64,000 nt of DNA from Pyrinomonadaceae bacterium (GCA_019694355.1 JAIBCB010000003.1:372001-436000); one strand, 5' to 3'; numbered from the stretch's first letter, positions 46,501-55,027 are shown. Numbers and translations are program-made. The notes: a model not told the origin generated them from the sequence alone.

Positions 46501-47257
46501 TGAGCGCGTGCGGAACCTTGAAGCTGTACCATTTGCGGCTCTTGCTCGCGAAAGCAGCGGCGGTCCAAGCTTCGATCACGGCGAGTGCGGCCCTTACGGC
46601 GAGCCGGTCGCCGGTCGCATCTTCTGCAACAACAAAACTCGAATACGCCTTGCCGAACGCCGAATCCTTATGCGCCTCGTACGCCTTGTTTATGCGTGCG
46701 ATCGTGTCGCTTACCGACGAAGATTTTTCCTCGTGTTCCTTCTTCAAAAACTCTTCGGCATCGAGCAGACGGCAGGTGATCTCCGAGATCGAAAGTTCCT
46801 CATCATGAATGAGCGTTTCGTCAAACGCTGTGTTTCGCAGGTCGGTAACCGCGTGCCACAATTCGGCCTCGTTGAGTTCAGCGAGCTGCTCCGGTTTGAA
46901 TTTCTTTACGGCGCGACGCTGGACAAAGAACTTATATCGCCAAACCGGATTTTGAACCGTGATGTCGTGCGAAAGGTCTTCGCGGTCGGGCCCGATCTTG
47001 AAGAGGCGGGCGATAAATTCTGAGAGGAACGGAGCCGCATCGGTCAAGATCTTTGACTCGACCTTTCGTTCGAACCCTTGTCCGCGCGCCGCGATGTACT
47101 TCTGCAGAGCTTCGCCGATAACCGGTTCCTTTTCGATCACGTCCGCGTAGAAAAGATCGGCAAGATCCTTGAGCTTATAGGCGTTAAAAAGGTCGGCAAA
47201 GGAGAACCCGGCAATACCAAGCTCAAAATCATTTTCAGTTACAAATGCGTCAGACAT
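43538..47257 (-). CDS. NfnAB-like fused FAD/NAD(P) Fe-S oxidoreductase
   Basis: 1239 residues (ATG 47257; a GTG at 47269 adds four). Layout: a unique alpha-helical N-terminal region (1-290); eight Cys in YCLICHERGKDSC (Cys-303, 306, 314), STEGC, NPMC, HRIC, NDC and KGC, enough for two [4Fe-4S] clusters as in GltD/NfnB; a two-Rossmann flavin domain (VLVVGLGPAGYTLAH, VVIGGGLTGIDTATEL); then a ferredoxin-NADP-reductase-type domain (GQFYRLQNF, LLAGGGLGNAVLFSIAKA) with a Cys cluster MQCMMKEVCAQC and SCFN near the end, as in PyrK/NfnA. Single-chain NfnB-NfnA arrangement. Likely moves electrons between NAD(P)H and ferredoxin; bifurcation is possible but unproven. Confidence 0.75.
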   Translation of the reverse strand: MSDAFVTENDFELGIAGFSFADLFNAYKLKDLADLFYADVIEKEPVIGEALQKYIAARGQGFERKVESKILTDAAPFLSEFIARLFKIGPDREDLSHDITVQNPVWRYKFFVQRRAVKKFKPEQLAELNEAELWHAVTDLRNTAFDETLIHDEELSISEITCRLLDAEEFLKKEHEEKSSSVSDTIARINKAYEAHKDSAFGKAYSSFVVAEDATGDRLAVRAALAVIEAWTAAAFASKSRKWYSFKVPHALNYQNLVHLIHPIPDFQNVIQGSEDELRRRDGFKLTDDRGTMRDALFEIDYCLICHERGKDSCSTGLHEADGSLKRNPLGISTEGCPLDERISEMHLVKKQGDSIGALALVAIDNPMCAGTGHRICNDCMKGCIFQKQDPVNIPLAETSVLTDVLKLPYGFEIYNLLTRWNPLNARRPYQLPYSGKNVLVVGLGPAGYTLAHYLLNEGFGVVGIDGLKIEPLPEVWTGKLGRECPKPIHDIEEITQPLDERILSGFGGVSEYGITVRWDKNFLTIVQLMLSRRKRFRAYGGIRFGGTVTIEDAWNYGFDHIAIATGAGRPTIVPMKNNLIRGIRQASDFLMALQLTGAFKKDTLSNLQVRMPAVVIGGGLTGIDTATELFAYYPIQCEKMLDRYEDVAAEFGEEAAMAIFDGEERDTLQEFLDHGREIRAERMRAKEAGEEPNFVPLVRSWGGVSLVYRKRLQDSPAYRLNHEEVQKALEEGIEFVECMNPTEAVPDEFNAVKAIKFERLEHDEETGKFKPTGDIREFPARTVCVAAGTSPNVIYEKEKPGTFQMDEWRQFFKPFNAIENDKGKFELVEAPKGETGFFTSYDHDGKFISYYGDNHPKYAGNVVRAMASAKHGYEHVARLFQTELQQRGEMPQAERDSVFDRLEATLDEQLRAFVVKVERLTPTIVEIIVKAPVQARKFEPGQFYRLQNFETTAPVVDGSKFLMEGLALTGAWVDVSKGLLSMIVLEMGTSSRLCSLLKEGEEVLVMGPTGTPTEIPTGENVLLAGGGLGNAVLFSIAKAIRDNGNKVIYFAGYKNGSDLFKREEIEASTDQIIWATDFGDAIIPSRPQDAHFRGNIVQAMIAYGEGKLGERSVELSEVDRIIAIGSDRMMNGVREARHTTLKPYLKPDHVAIGSINSPMQCMMKEVCAQCLQRHVNPHTGEEFFVFSCFNQDQALDFVDFKNLNERLKANSIQEKLTNLWLDKAFGREEFKALSQQIR

Positions 47258-47357
47258 ATAAGCAAACACAACGGTTCATTTCCGTTGCCTCTATGAAACC
47301 TAATAGTCTAACACTCGGCTTTGCGGGGCATCAAAGCGAGCTGAGGCGGTCGACTTG

Positions 47358-48311
47358 TCAGTAGATCGGCGATTCTCCGGGCGGCCGCGTCTTCCAGCGT
47401 TTATGCGTCCAGATCCATTGATCGGGAGCGAGTCGGATGAACGCTTCCATTTCGGCCGTTATTGCGGCGGTGAGCCGGTAAATTTCCGCATTACGGTCAG
47501 CGACAGGTGCGGCCGCAGGTTCGATCAGAGAACCGTAGCGTACGACGTACTTCCGTTTCGCCTCGTCCCAGACGCAGCACATCGGCATTATCAACGCATT
47601 CGTCCGCATTGCGAGCATCGCGAGGCCGCGTGTCGTACATGCTTCGACGCCAAAGAATGGCACGAAAATGCCGTCCTTCGGATGCATATTTACGTCCGGC
47701 AAGGCGCCGAGGATCCCGCCCGAGCGGAGTATCTCGAAAGCGGCAGAGACAGAATTTGTCTTATTTATCGAGCGATTTCCAAAACGTGAGCGCAGGCGGG
47801 CGACAAACTCCTCGATCTTTGGATTGTCGAGCGGACGGGCAAGATATGTGAGCGGTTCGCGTGCGGCCGAGTAGGCAAAGACGCCGATCTCCCAATTGCC
47901 TAAATGCGGTCCGACGAGGATCATTCCGCGGCCCTTTTTGCGTTCCGCGTCGATATGTTTTCTTTCGGGGGAGTTAACGAATTCAGGCCGCTCAAACTCG
48001 AACTCGACAAGGCCGTCGAGCTGTTCGCGGGTCATTTTCTGGAACTGGCTAAATTCGCCTAGAACACGCCCAAGGTTTGCGAATGATGCTTTCAGCAGAG
48101 CAAGATGTTGACCTTCGTCTTTTTCGGGAAAGGCGATCGTGAGGTTCTTAAGGGCAACATCTTTTCGGCCGCCGGTCAGCGAATAAAATAGTTTTGCGAG
48201 GGCGATGCCTGTTCTGACAGAGAGCTTTCGCGGCAGGATCGAGAGGATTCCCAAGATCGCCCGCACGGGTATATATTCAGCCCAAACTTGAAAGGTCGTC
48301 TTTTTCGCCAT
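47358..48311 (-). CDS. LpxL/HtrB-family lysophospholipid acyltransferase
   Basis: 317 residues, one N-terminal membrane helix (about 12-32). The catalytic HX4E motif is GPHLGNWEIG, and a later RxxG-like DVNMHPKDGIFVPFFG and WIWTHKRWKTRP are characteristic of lipid A late acyltransferases. It adds a fatty acyl chain to a lipid A precursor or related lipid. Located downstream of fabF (gap 21 bases) and an ACP gene; all three are on one strand, suggesting a dedicated acyl supply. Confidence 0.88.
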   Translation of the reverse strand: MAKKTTFQVWAEYIPVRAILGILSILPRKLSVRTGIALAKLFYSLTGGRKDVALKNLTIAFPEKDEGQHLALLKASFANLGRVLGEFSQFQKMTREQLDGLVEFEFERPEFVNSPERKHIDAERKKGRGMILVGPHLGNWEIGVFAYSAAREPLTYLARPLDNPKIEEFVARLRSRFGNRSINKTNSVSAAFEILRSGGILGALPDVNMHPKDGIFVPFFGVEACTTRGLAMLAMRTNALIMPMCCVWDEAKRKYVVRYGSLIEPAAAPVADRNAEIYRLTAAITAEMEAFIRLAPDQWIWTHKRWKTRPPGESPIY

Positions 48312-48332
48312 CTGCGAATAAAGTGTAACCTC

Positions 48333-49547
48333 TTAGCCGTCAAACCTGCGAAAAGCGAGCACAGCATTGAGGCCGCCGAAAGCAAAGGAATTCGAGAGTG
48401 CGGCTTCGACGGCCTGCGGCCGCGACTCATTTGGGATGACATCAAGATCGCATTCAGGGTCGGGAATGTTGAAGTTTGCCGTCGGCGGCAAAATTTCGTT
48501 CTTGATCGCAAGGATCGTCGCTGCGGCCTCGATCGCACCGGCTGCTCCGAGCGAATGGCCGGTCATCGATTTTGTCGAGCTGATCGCGAGCTTGTCTGCG
48601 TGCGAGTCGAATGTATCGCGGATAGCCCGACATTCATTCGAATCATTCGCCTGCGTTGCCGTGCCGTGTGCGTTGATATAGCCGATCTGTTCGGGCGCAA
48701 GTTTCGCATCTTCGAGCGCAAGCCGCATCGCCTTAGAGGCTCCCGCCGATGCAGGCATCGTCAGATGATGTGCGTCAGCAGACATACCGAACCCAACGAT
48801 CTCCGCGTAGATCTTTGCACCGCGGGCCTTTGCCGCCTCCAATTCCTCAAAGACGAACATCGCACCGCCTTCGCCGAGTATCATTCCGCTGCGGTCTTTT
48901 GAGAATGGGCGGCAAGTGTCGGCGGAGACGACGCGCATCGTTTCCCACGCATGCAGGCTGCCGGTGCAGATCGGAGCTTCGCTTGCGCCCGCGAAGGCGG
49001 CGTCGAGCGTGCCTTGGCGAATGAGCCAAAAAGCCTGTCCCATTGCGTGATTCGCAGATGCACACGCGGTCGAGGTCGTAAAGGTCGCGCCCGTTAGGCC
49101 GAACTCCATCGAAACCTGGCTTGCGACCGCGTTGCTCATCGCCTTCGGGATCGCGACAGGCGGCTGACGACGAATTCCGTCGGCATAGAGCTTCTTGTAA
49201 AGTTCATCTTCGGTGATCTTTCCGCCGAGACAGGAGCCGGTGATCACGCCGGTGCGGTCTTTCACCGCATCGGTAAGTTCGAGGCCGCTGTCGGCAAGGG
49301 CTTGCCTCGCAGCGGCAACGCCATACTGAGCGAATGGATCGAGCCAGAAAAGGAGTTTTTCGTCGAAAAGGGCGGTCGGATCGAAGTTGCGGACCTCTGC
49401 CGCGTTCTTGAAGCGTAGGTGCGAAACATCGACCTTTTCGATCGGGCCGATGCCGGAACGGCCCTCTCGAAGCGAACTCCAAAAAGAATCTACTTCATTT
49501 CCGATGGGCGAGATCACGCCCATTCCGGTTATCACAACTCTGCGCAT
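48333..49547 (-). CDS. FabF-type beta-ketoacyl-ACP synthase
   Basis: 404 residues. Active site Cys-His-His is intact: TSTACASANHA (catalytic Cys), INAHGTATQANDSNE (His) and GHSLGAAGAIEA (His). Compared with housekeeping FabF there are small changes: ANHA after the Cys where GxHA is usual, and NSFAFGGLNA at the gate where FGFGGTNA is usual. It may extend an unusual acyl chain. The ACP gene ends four bases upstream, and the acyltransferase follows. Confidence 0.9.
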   Translation of the reverse strand: MRRVVITGMGVISPIGNEVDSFWSSLREGRSGIGPIEKVDVSHLRFKNAAEVRNFDPTALFDEKLLFWLDPFAQYGVAAARQALADSGLELTDAVKDRTGVITGSCLGGKITEDELYKKLYADGIRRQPPVAIPKAMSNAVASQVSMEFGLTGATFTTSTACASANHAMGQAFWLIRQGTLDAAFAGASEAPICTGSLHAWETMRVVSADTCRPFSKDRSGMILGEGGAMFVFEELEAAKARGAKIYAEIVGFGMSADAHHLTMPASAGASKAMRLALEDAKLAPEQIGYINAHGTATQANDSNECRAIRDTFDSHADKLAISSTKSMTGHSLGAAGAIEAAATILAIKNEILPPTANFNIPDPECDLDVIPNESRPQAVEAALSNSFAFGGLNAVLAFRRFDG

Positions 49548-49551
49548 TTAT

Positions 49552-49884
49552 TTAGGAGGCCGCGTCCTTTTCTTCTTTCAGCTTTGCCTGTTGGGCCGCA
49601 AATTCTTCGGCGGCCACGGCAACCGGATCGATGCCCTGTGCTTTCATATCGAGCAAGGTCTCGATGCCCTCGACGGCCTGCCGGACGCTCTTCATTTCCT
49701 GCACCTTATTGTCTGGGACGACAAGGTCAAATTCTTCTTCAAGCTCGAAGATGAGATTCAATCCGTCAAGCGAATCGAGCCCAAGCTCCTCGAAGGTCGT
49801 ATCCATCGTGATCTCCTCACGAGGCACTTTCTTAAAGTCCGCAAATACTTTTATTACACGGTCTGCAACGGTTCCTTCTGACAC
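49552..49884 (-). CDS. Acyl carrier protein with C-terminal extension
   Basis: 110 residues; the ACP domain occupies 1-80, with the phosphopantetheine Ser in ELGLDSLDGLNLI (Ser of DSL). A helical, Ala/Glu/Lys-rich tail of about 30 residues extends beyond the usual 78-residue ACP. It probably donates chains to the adjacent FabF. A housekeeping ACP is expected elsewhere in the genome. It diverges from the desaturase gene across 273 bases. Confidence 0.9.
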   Translation of the reverse strand: MSEGTVADRVIKVFADFKKVPREEITMDTTFEELGLDSLDGLNLIFELEEEFDLVVPDNKVQEMKSVRQAVEGIETLLDMKAQGIDPVAVAAEEFAAQQAKLKEEKDAAS

Positions 49885-50157
49885 GGTATCGATCCTCTCA
49901 AAGTGAGTTTAGTTAGAAAACACGCAAATTGGCGGCGTTATTCGGCCTTCCTTGTCGCGTCGAACAAAAAGGATACATTTTGTCGCGGACAAATGCCAGA
50001 ATTAACTTTATCCCGATCGCCTCGGCATCCGTTACCAGAAGCCTTACAAAACTGTTACAAACCATTGGCTTTCAAGGTGTTACGCTTGAAAGGTCGATGG
50101 AAAAATCTGGCCGCTCCGGGCCAATAGCACATACATAAAGGATCAGATCTGATAAAC

Positions 50158-51027
50158 GTGGAAAATAATATTGTTGATTTTGAACCGGTCGATCGCAAGA
50201 AATGGCATTGGAACACGATGTTCTTTGTCGCCTTGTTTCACATCTTTGCGATCTGGGCGGTCTTTACCTTCTCGTGGGCGAATCTTGTCGCTTTGCTGAT
50301 AACCTGGTGGGTCGCAGGCAGTTGGGGCATTGGCCTCGGCTATCACCGCCTTTACACGCACCGCGGATTTAAGTCGCCGCGTTGGCTTGAGCATTTTATG
50401 GCCGTCTGCGGAACGCTCGCCTTGCAATCCGGCCCGATCTCGTGGGTTACGACGCATCGCCTTCATCACGCGTTCACTGAGACCGATCGCGACCCGCACA
50501 GCCCTTTCAATGGCATTTTTTGGGCACATATGGGTTGGATCTTTCGCGGTACGGCGCAGGTTCAGCCGCAGAGCGTCCGCGAGCGATATTCGCCCGATCT
50601 GCTCCGCGATCCGTTCCTCGTGTTCATTGATAAGTATTACTACGTCACCTCGATACTCGTGGGCGGCGTTCTTTTTGCGATCGGCGGATGGTCGATGGTC
50701 TTGGCGGGCATCTTTTTACGCACGGTCATCGGGTGGCATTCGACCTGGCTCGTGAACTCTGCAACGCACCTTTGGGGAAGTCGACGATTCGATACGCGCG
50801 ACACCTCGCGAAACAACGCTCTTATCGCGGCGATCACATTTGGTGAAGGCTGGCACAATAATCACCACGCGATCCCGCGTTCGGCACGTCATGGGTTAAC
50901 GGCCGCCGAGGTCGATGTGAATTGGATACAGCTGAAGGCTCTTGAAAAGGTCGGGCTCGTCAAAGATCTCTATGGTTACGACATTAAGGCCGAGGCCGCG
51001 AAGGACGCGATGAAGAAGGCGGCGTAG
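50158..51027 (+). CDS. Acyl-CoA/ACP desaturase, delta-9 type
   Basis: Membrane di-iron enzyme introducing a cis double bond into fatty acids. 289 residues, GTG start (no better ATG near; AAAGGA about 15 bases upstream). Three His boxes are complete: HRLYTH, HRLHH and HNNHH. Four helices. It diverges from the ACP gene, so it belongs to the same lipid region. The first lines of the leader share promoter space with the ACP operon. An intrinsic terminator closes the gene. Confidence 0.93.
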   Translation: MENNIVDFEPVDRKKWHWNTMFFVALFHIFAIWAVFTFSWANLVALLITWWVAGSWGIGLGYHRLYTHRGFKSPRWLEHFMAVCGTLALQSGPISWVTTHRLHHAFTETDRDPHSPFNGIFWAHMGWIFRGTAQVQPQSVRERYSPDLLRDPFLVFIDKYYYVTSILVGGVLFAIGGWSMVLAGIFLRTVIGWHSTWLVNSATHLWGSRRFDTRDTSRNNALIAAITFGEGWHNNHHAIPRSARHGLTAAEVDVNWIQLKALEKVGLVKDLYGYDIKAEAAKDAMKKAA

Positions 51028-51082
51028 GGATTACGTCCAAGGTCCAAGGTCCAATATTCAAGGATCAAAATGGCCAAGGTCC

Positions 51083-51113
51083 AAAGGCGAAGGTTCAGGC
51101 CTTCGCCTTTTTT
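51083..51113 (+). terminator. Intrinsic terminator of desaturase
   Basis: AAAGGCGAAGG pairs perfectly with CCTTCGCCTTT around TTCAGG and runs into TTT. Upstream (51031-51080) there are near-tandem CAAGGTCCAA words of unknown meaning. Confidence 0.92.
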
Positions 51114-51136
51114 CGGGTTTCTAATAACATCTAACA

Positions 51137-52024
51137 ATGCGGCGACGGCGGACGACCATTTTCTTCTTGATACTTGGCATCTGCCTGCTTGCGATCACCG
51201 TCGCGTTGAATGTCGGCTGGATCCTGCTGAACGTCCGCGAGGTCGCATTGCTGATCTTCGGCATCATCTTTTTTGCCCTGATCATCACGGGTTTGACGCT
51301 GAACACGATCTTCCTGCTTCGCGAGATCCGACGCAACGAGCAGCACGACGCATTCTTGAACGCTGTAACGCACGAGCTTAAAACGCCGATCGCATCGATC
51401 AAACTATATCTCGACACGCTGCTCTCTCGTGATATCGAACCGGAAAAGCGGCGGGAATTCTACGAGATAATGAGTGCCGACAATGAACGGCTTTTGACGA
51501 CCGTCCAGCAGGTTCTTCAGGCGAGCCGGACGCGTGAAAAAGGACGACGTCTCGATCGTGATGAACTTGATCTTGGCGTACTACTGGCAGAGGCGATCGG
51601 CATTCTTAGATCGCGGCATCATTTGGACGAGAGTGCGGTTCGGTTGACGATGCCAACAGAACCAGTGATGATCACGGGCGATTTTCGCGAACTGCAGACC
51701 GTATTCTCGAACCTACTTGATAACGCGGTCAAATATTCTCCAGATGAAGTGCGTATCAGTATCCGCCTGACCGCACAATCGGCAAAGTATGCCGAAGTGT
51801 TCATTAAAGATAACGGCGTCGGTATCGCACGCGGAGACCTTAAGCGCGTCTTCAAACGCTTCTACCGTTCGTCAAACACGCGTTCGGTACCGGCGGTGAA
51901 AGGTACAGGCCTCGGCCTTTCGATAGTACGAGCGATCGTCGAAAAACACGGCGGCCGCGCGTCCGCATCGAGCCGTGGTGAAGGACGCGGTTCGACATTC
52001 TATGTGAGGCTGCCAAGAATATGA
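51137..52024 (+). CDS. Sensor histidine kinase
   Basis: 295 residues: two membrane helices (about 5-28 and 35-58) with almost no periplasmic loop, so it has no room for an extracellular sensor domain. HisKA motif VTHELKTPIAS (His-79), N-box DNAVKYSP, G1 DNGVGIA, G2 GTGLGLSIV. No HAMP or PAS domain. It overlaps the response regulator by four bases. Likely senses a membrane or cytoplasmic signal; the signal is unknown. No target gene can be assigned from the context. Confidence 0.95.
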   Translation: MRRRRTTIFFLILGICLLAITVALNVGWILLNVREVALLIFGIIFFALIITGLTLNTIFLLREIRRNEQHDAFLNAVTHELKTPIASIKLYLDTLLSRDIEPEKRREFYEIMSADNERLLTTVQQVLQASRTREKGRRLDRDELDLGVLLAEAIGILRSRHHLDESAVRLTMPTEPVMITGDFRELQTVFSNLLDNAVKYSPDEVRISIRLTAQSAKYAEVFIKDNGVGIARGDLKRVFKRFYRSSNTRSVPAVKGTGLGLSIVRAIVEKHGGRASASSRGEGRGSTFYVRLPRI

Positions 52025-52725
52025 AAGCACGTATCCTGATCGTCGAAGACGAAGAGCATATCGCGACCGGCCTTAGATTCAATCTAGAAGCAGAAGGCTA
52101 CGATGTCGTTTGCGCCGCAGATGGCGAGCAGGCCATCGCCGAATTTGAAGCCGGAGATTTCGATGCAGCAGTCCTTGACGTTATGCTGCCGGGGATCGAT
52201 GGCTTTGAGGTCGCACGCCGCCTTCGCGAAAAGAAAGATTATACGCCGATCCTGATGCTGACCGCCCTTGGCCAGGCCGAAGACGTCCTGAAAGGATTTG
52301 AGGCCGGTGCCGATGATTATCTTCCGAAACCATTTGATCTGAACATCTTTTTTGCTCGTGTCAATGGCCTGATCCGCCGCAGGGATTGGCTTGTCGAGAA
52401 AAGGGCGGAAAGCACTGCCGTTATTTCGGTGAATGGCCGAACGGTCGATCTCGCTGAGCTGAAGGTCGAGTTCGAGGGTGAAACAACAGCGATCACGATG
52501 CTTGAGGCAAAGCTCTTGCGGTACTTCAGCGACCATCCCGAACGTGCGGTATCGCGTACCGAGATACTTACAAAGGTTTGGGATCTTGCCGAAGATACGG
52601 ACACGAGGGCCATCGACAATTTCGTCGTACGCCTACGGCGGATCATTGGAGACACGGGCGAGAGACCGCAACTCCTTCAGACGGTTCGCGGTGTCGGTTA
52701 TAGGTTTTCGCCCAAGGGCGAATAG
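52021..52725 (+). CDS. OmpR-family response regulator
   Basis: 234 residues: receiver domain (1-120) with acidic pocket EDE at 10-12, phospho-acceptor Asp-53 in AAVLDVMLPG and Lys in DDYLPKPFD; winged-helix DNA-binding domain (about 140-232) with TNFxLRRI-type recognition helix DNFVVRLRRIIGD. Paired with the histidine kinase. Its 3' end overlaps 28 bases of the convergent PD-(D/E)XK-like gene. Confidence 0.95.
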   Translation: MKARILIVEDEEHIATGLRFNLEAEGYDVVCAADGEQAIAEFEAGDFDAAVLDVMLPGIDGFEVARRLREKKDYTPILMLTALGQAEDVLKGFEAGADDYLPKPFDLNIFFARVNGLIRRRDWLVEKRAESTAVISVNGRTVDLAELKVEFEGETTAITMLEAKLLRYFSDHPERAVSRTEILTKVWDLAEDTDTRAIDNFVVRLRRIIGDTGERPQLLQTVRGVGYRFSPKGE

Positions 52726-54227
52726 CAGATCCGAGAGACGACCTTGATCTCACGCCGCCATTCTTCGTGCAGCTCGAAACGCCATATCTCGATATCGGGC
52801 GAGATCGTGCGTGCGAAGAACTCAAATTCCTGATGAAAGCTCCACGCCGGAGCCGCAAGGTAGATGATCGCGGGCCTATCGGCGATCTTCTGCTCACCGA
52901 ATAATTTCGCTTCCGAAAGGGCACCGCTCCGCCGTCTGATCTCGACATTCCGCCAGTATTCTAAGGCCTGAAAGATCATATTGCGGTCAGGTTTTGCCTT
53001 CAGCTCGATGACCACGAGACGGCCATCGTTGCGTATAGCAAGAAGGTCGATCTTCTCGCTGCGGCCCGAGCGAAATTGGTGATAAAGAGGCGAGAGCCGC
53101 AAGTTCGCATCGAGCTTTGTGATGTCGCGGCGGAGGATCGATTCGAGCCAGGATTCGGTGTCGCTGCGGTAGAACGTGTGACGTTTATTTACGGTGTCGT
53201 GGCTCCGAAGGGCGTCGAGGCTGTGGACAAGCTTCTCCATTTTGTCCCAACTCGCATCGGTAAGCGGATGCTTCTCCGAGCGTCCGGTTCCGAACCATGC
53301 TGCCTCCGACCTCTGAAGCGTTCTGACGCGGGCGAAAGGCATTCCAAGAAAGCGCAGCGTGTCGCCCTTTGCCACGTGGAGTGCGTCGATCTTTTCGGGA
53401 GCAAGAGAGCGGATCGCATTCGCAGTTCTCGAGTGGATCTGGGTCTGCGGCAGCACAAAGAGCTTCGGCTTTTCGCGCCAAAGCTCGCTTATCCTAAACC
53501 CGTCGTGAAACTTCAGGATCGGGATCTCTTCTCGGCGGTCAATGCTCGCGATCGAAAGACGCGATTTCCAATGATCGCTCAGCATTGCGTGAAGACGGCG
53601 AAGCGGCGTCAAACGACGCTTCTCGCACATTATCAGCAGGTCGTGGATGGGCTTTTTGCGTCGGCCGAGCTTTTCACTCCAAAGGATCGAGCTCGCGAGA
53701 AGGGCAGAATGCGTAACGGTATTCGTAACGTCAGCGATCGCAGCGATCTCTGTCTTCGTCGGCGTTGTGAGAAGAATGTGCGCGAGCCTTCCGCCTTTCT
53801 CGCCCAGTGAGACGCGTGAGATCTTTGTATTGGGAAAACTCCGAACCGCCATTTCTGCCGCGTCTTGCGCCGCCGCAAGACGAGCGGCTTCGATCTCGGC
53901 CGCAAGCTGCGATGCCGGCGTTCTTGGCACGAGTCTCAAGATCTGCTGCTCTCTTCCGAATGGTCCGGCAACATCGAGAGCGATCTCTTCGCCGTCGAAC
54001 TCAACTCCATTGAGCCGCCAGCGATGCTTTCCGGTATCGTCAAAAAAGCTTATAAAGGCGACCTTTCCGTCGGTATCAAGCTCGATCTCGCCGCTCGCGA
54101 TGGGAAAGCCCTTGCCTCGACGGCCGACGAGCAGCCATTCGCTAAAGATCGCGAGTTTTGTTTTGAGGCGGTCTATTTCCAAAGTTTGTGGTCGGCTGAA
54201 AAAAATTCGATCATCGCTTTTGCCCAA
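52698..54227 (-). CDS. Uncharacterised protein with PD-(D/E)XK nuclease-like domain
   Basis: 509 residues, two-part. The N-terminal 330 residues match nothing I recognise; they include a GEIELDTDGKVAFISFFDD beta hairpin and an Ala-rich helix. The C-terminus has a PD-(D/E)XK core: Glu-362 in ESWLESIL, Asp-394 in EKIDLLAI, Glu-408 and Lys-410 in VVIELKA, Gln-420 in FQALEYW. The D-x13-ExK spacing and the QxxxYW helix resemble NucS/DUF91-type nucleases. The start is uncertain: TTG at 54227 overlaps the upstream gene by 55 bases; TTG at 54182 is an alternative. Probably a DNA nuclease for repair or defence. Confidence 0.7.
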   Translation of the reverse strand: MGKSDDRIFFSRPQTLEIDRLKTKLAIFSEWLLVGRRGKGFPIASGEIELDTDGKVAFISFFDDTGKHRWRLNGVEFDGEEIALDVAGPFGREQQILRLVPRTPASQLAAEIEAARLAAAQDAAEMAVRSFPNTKISRVSLGEKGGRLAHILLTTPTKTEIAAIADVTNTVTHSALLASSILWSEKLGRRKKPIHDLLIMCEKRRLTPLRRLHAMLSDHWKSRLSIASIDRREEIPILKFHDGFRISELWREKPKLFVLPQTQIHSRTANAIRSLAPEKIDALHVAKGDTLRFLGMPFARVRTLQRSEAAWFGTGRSEKHPLTDASWDKMEKLVHSLDALRSHDTVNKRHTFYRSDTESWLESILRRDITKLDANLRLSPLYHQFRSGRSEKIDLLAIRNDGRLVVIELKAKPDRNMIFQALEYWRNVEIRRRSGALSEAKLFGEQKIADRPAIIYLAAPAWSFHQEFEFFARTISPDIEIWRFELHEEWRREIKVVSRICYSPLGENL

Positions 54228-54946
54228 CGGTCATAACCTTCTTCGGACGGGTGAATTCCGTCTGCGAAAAAATTCTCTGAGTCGATCGTCTTGGGTTGCG
54301 GATAGTAAGTCACTCGCTCAAGGCCGCGGCTGAATTCCCGTATATTTTGGTCATGCATTTGCGAGAGCTGCCAAAGGAGCGACTTTATAGGTTCAGGTAA
54401 CGCCGGAGATTCGATGATCATCGGGCAGTTCGTGATAAATATCTCGGATGCATCGTTTCGTTTGCGGAGGAGCGAAAGGAGCTCGAGCATATCGCGGCGC
54501 CATTTTCGCGGGCTTGACAGTTTAAGAACATCGTTGCCGCCGATGCCGAGGAGCACGAAGTCGAATTTCTGCTCGGGCAGAAGCGGCATCAGTTCGTCGA
54601 TCGTCCGTCGTGCGGTTACGCCATTCTTTCCGATCACATGCCATTCGACGGGCCGTCCGATAGCTTGGCCAAGATAATGGGCAAATCGCCCCGCAAGTGC
54701 ATGTTCGTGATCGCGGGCACCGAGGCCAGCAACGGTCGATTCGCCAAGTACGAGAAGGCGGACAGCTTTTTCGTTTTGGCCGGCCGCTCTGCCAATGGTC
54801 TTGCCGGCCGCCCCGGGAAGCACGCCGATCTTCCATCGCGTTATCTGTCCCTGAAGGTATAAGAAGGGCGAAACGGGCAGCAAAATACACGCTCCCGTGA
54901 CGAAGCGGCGTTGAAGTTGTCGCAATATTTGGCTGTCGTTCTCCAT
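54173..54946 (-). CDS. SGNH/GDSL-family hydrolase
   Basis: 257 residues from ATG 54946 (a TTG at 54970 adds eight). N-terminal membrane anchor or signal (about 11-32). The four SGNH blocks are seen: LGESTVAGLG (catalytic Ser), the KNGVTARRT Gly region, GIGGNDVL (Asn) and ADGIHPSEEGYDRW (Asp and His). Likely an exported esterase or acylhydrolase working on cell-wall polysaccharide or lipids. It overlaps the PD-(D/E)XK-like gene start, so both are probably co-expressed. Confidence 0.9.
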   Translation of the reverse strand: MENDSQILRQLQRRFVTGACILLPVSPFLYLQGQITRWKIGVLPGAAGKTIGRAAGQNEKAVRLLVLGESTVAGLGARDHEHALAGRFAHYLGQAIGRPVEWHVIGKNGVTARRTIDELMPLLPEQKFDFVLLGIGGNDVLKLSSPRKWRRDMLELLSLLRKRNDASEIFITNCPMIIESPALPEPIKSLLWQLSQMHDQNIREFSRGLERVTYYPQPKTIDSENFFADGIHPSEEGYDRWAKAMIEFFSADHKLWK

Positions 54947-55027
54947 AGCGAGCGATATGTTAAACTTCAAATACTAGAGTTTGTTTGTCAAACCCGCCGC
55001 TTTTTTGGCGGCATAATTTTTTGTTTT

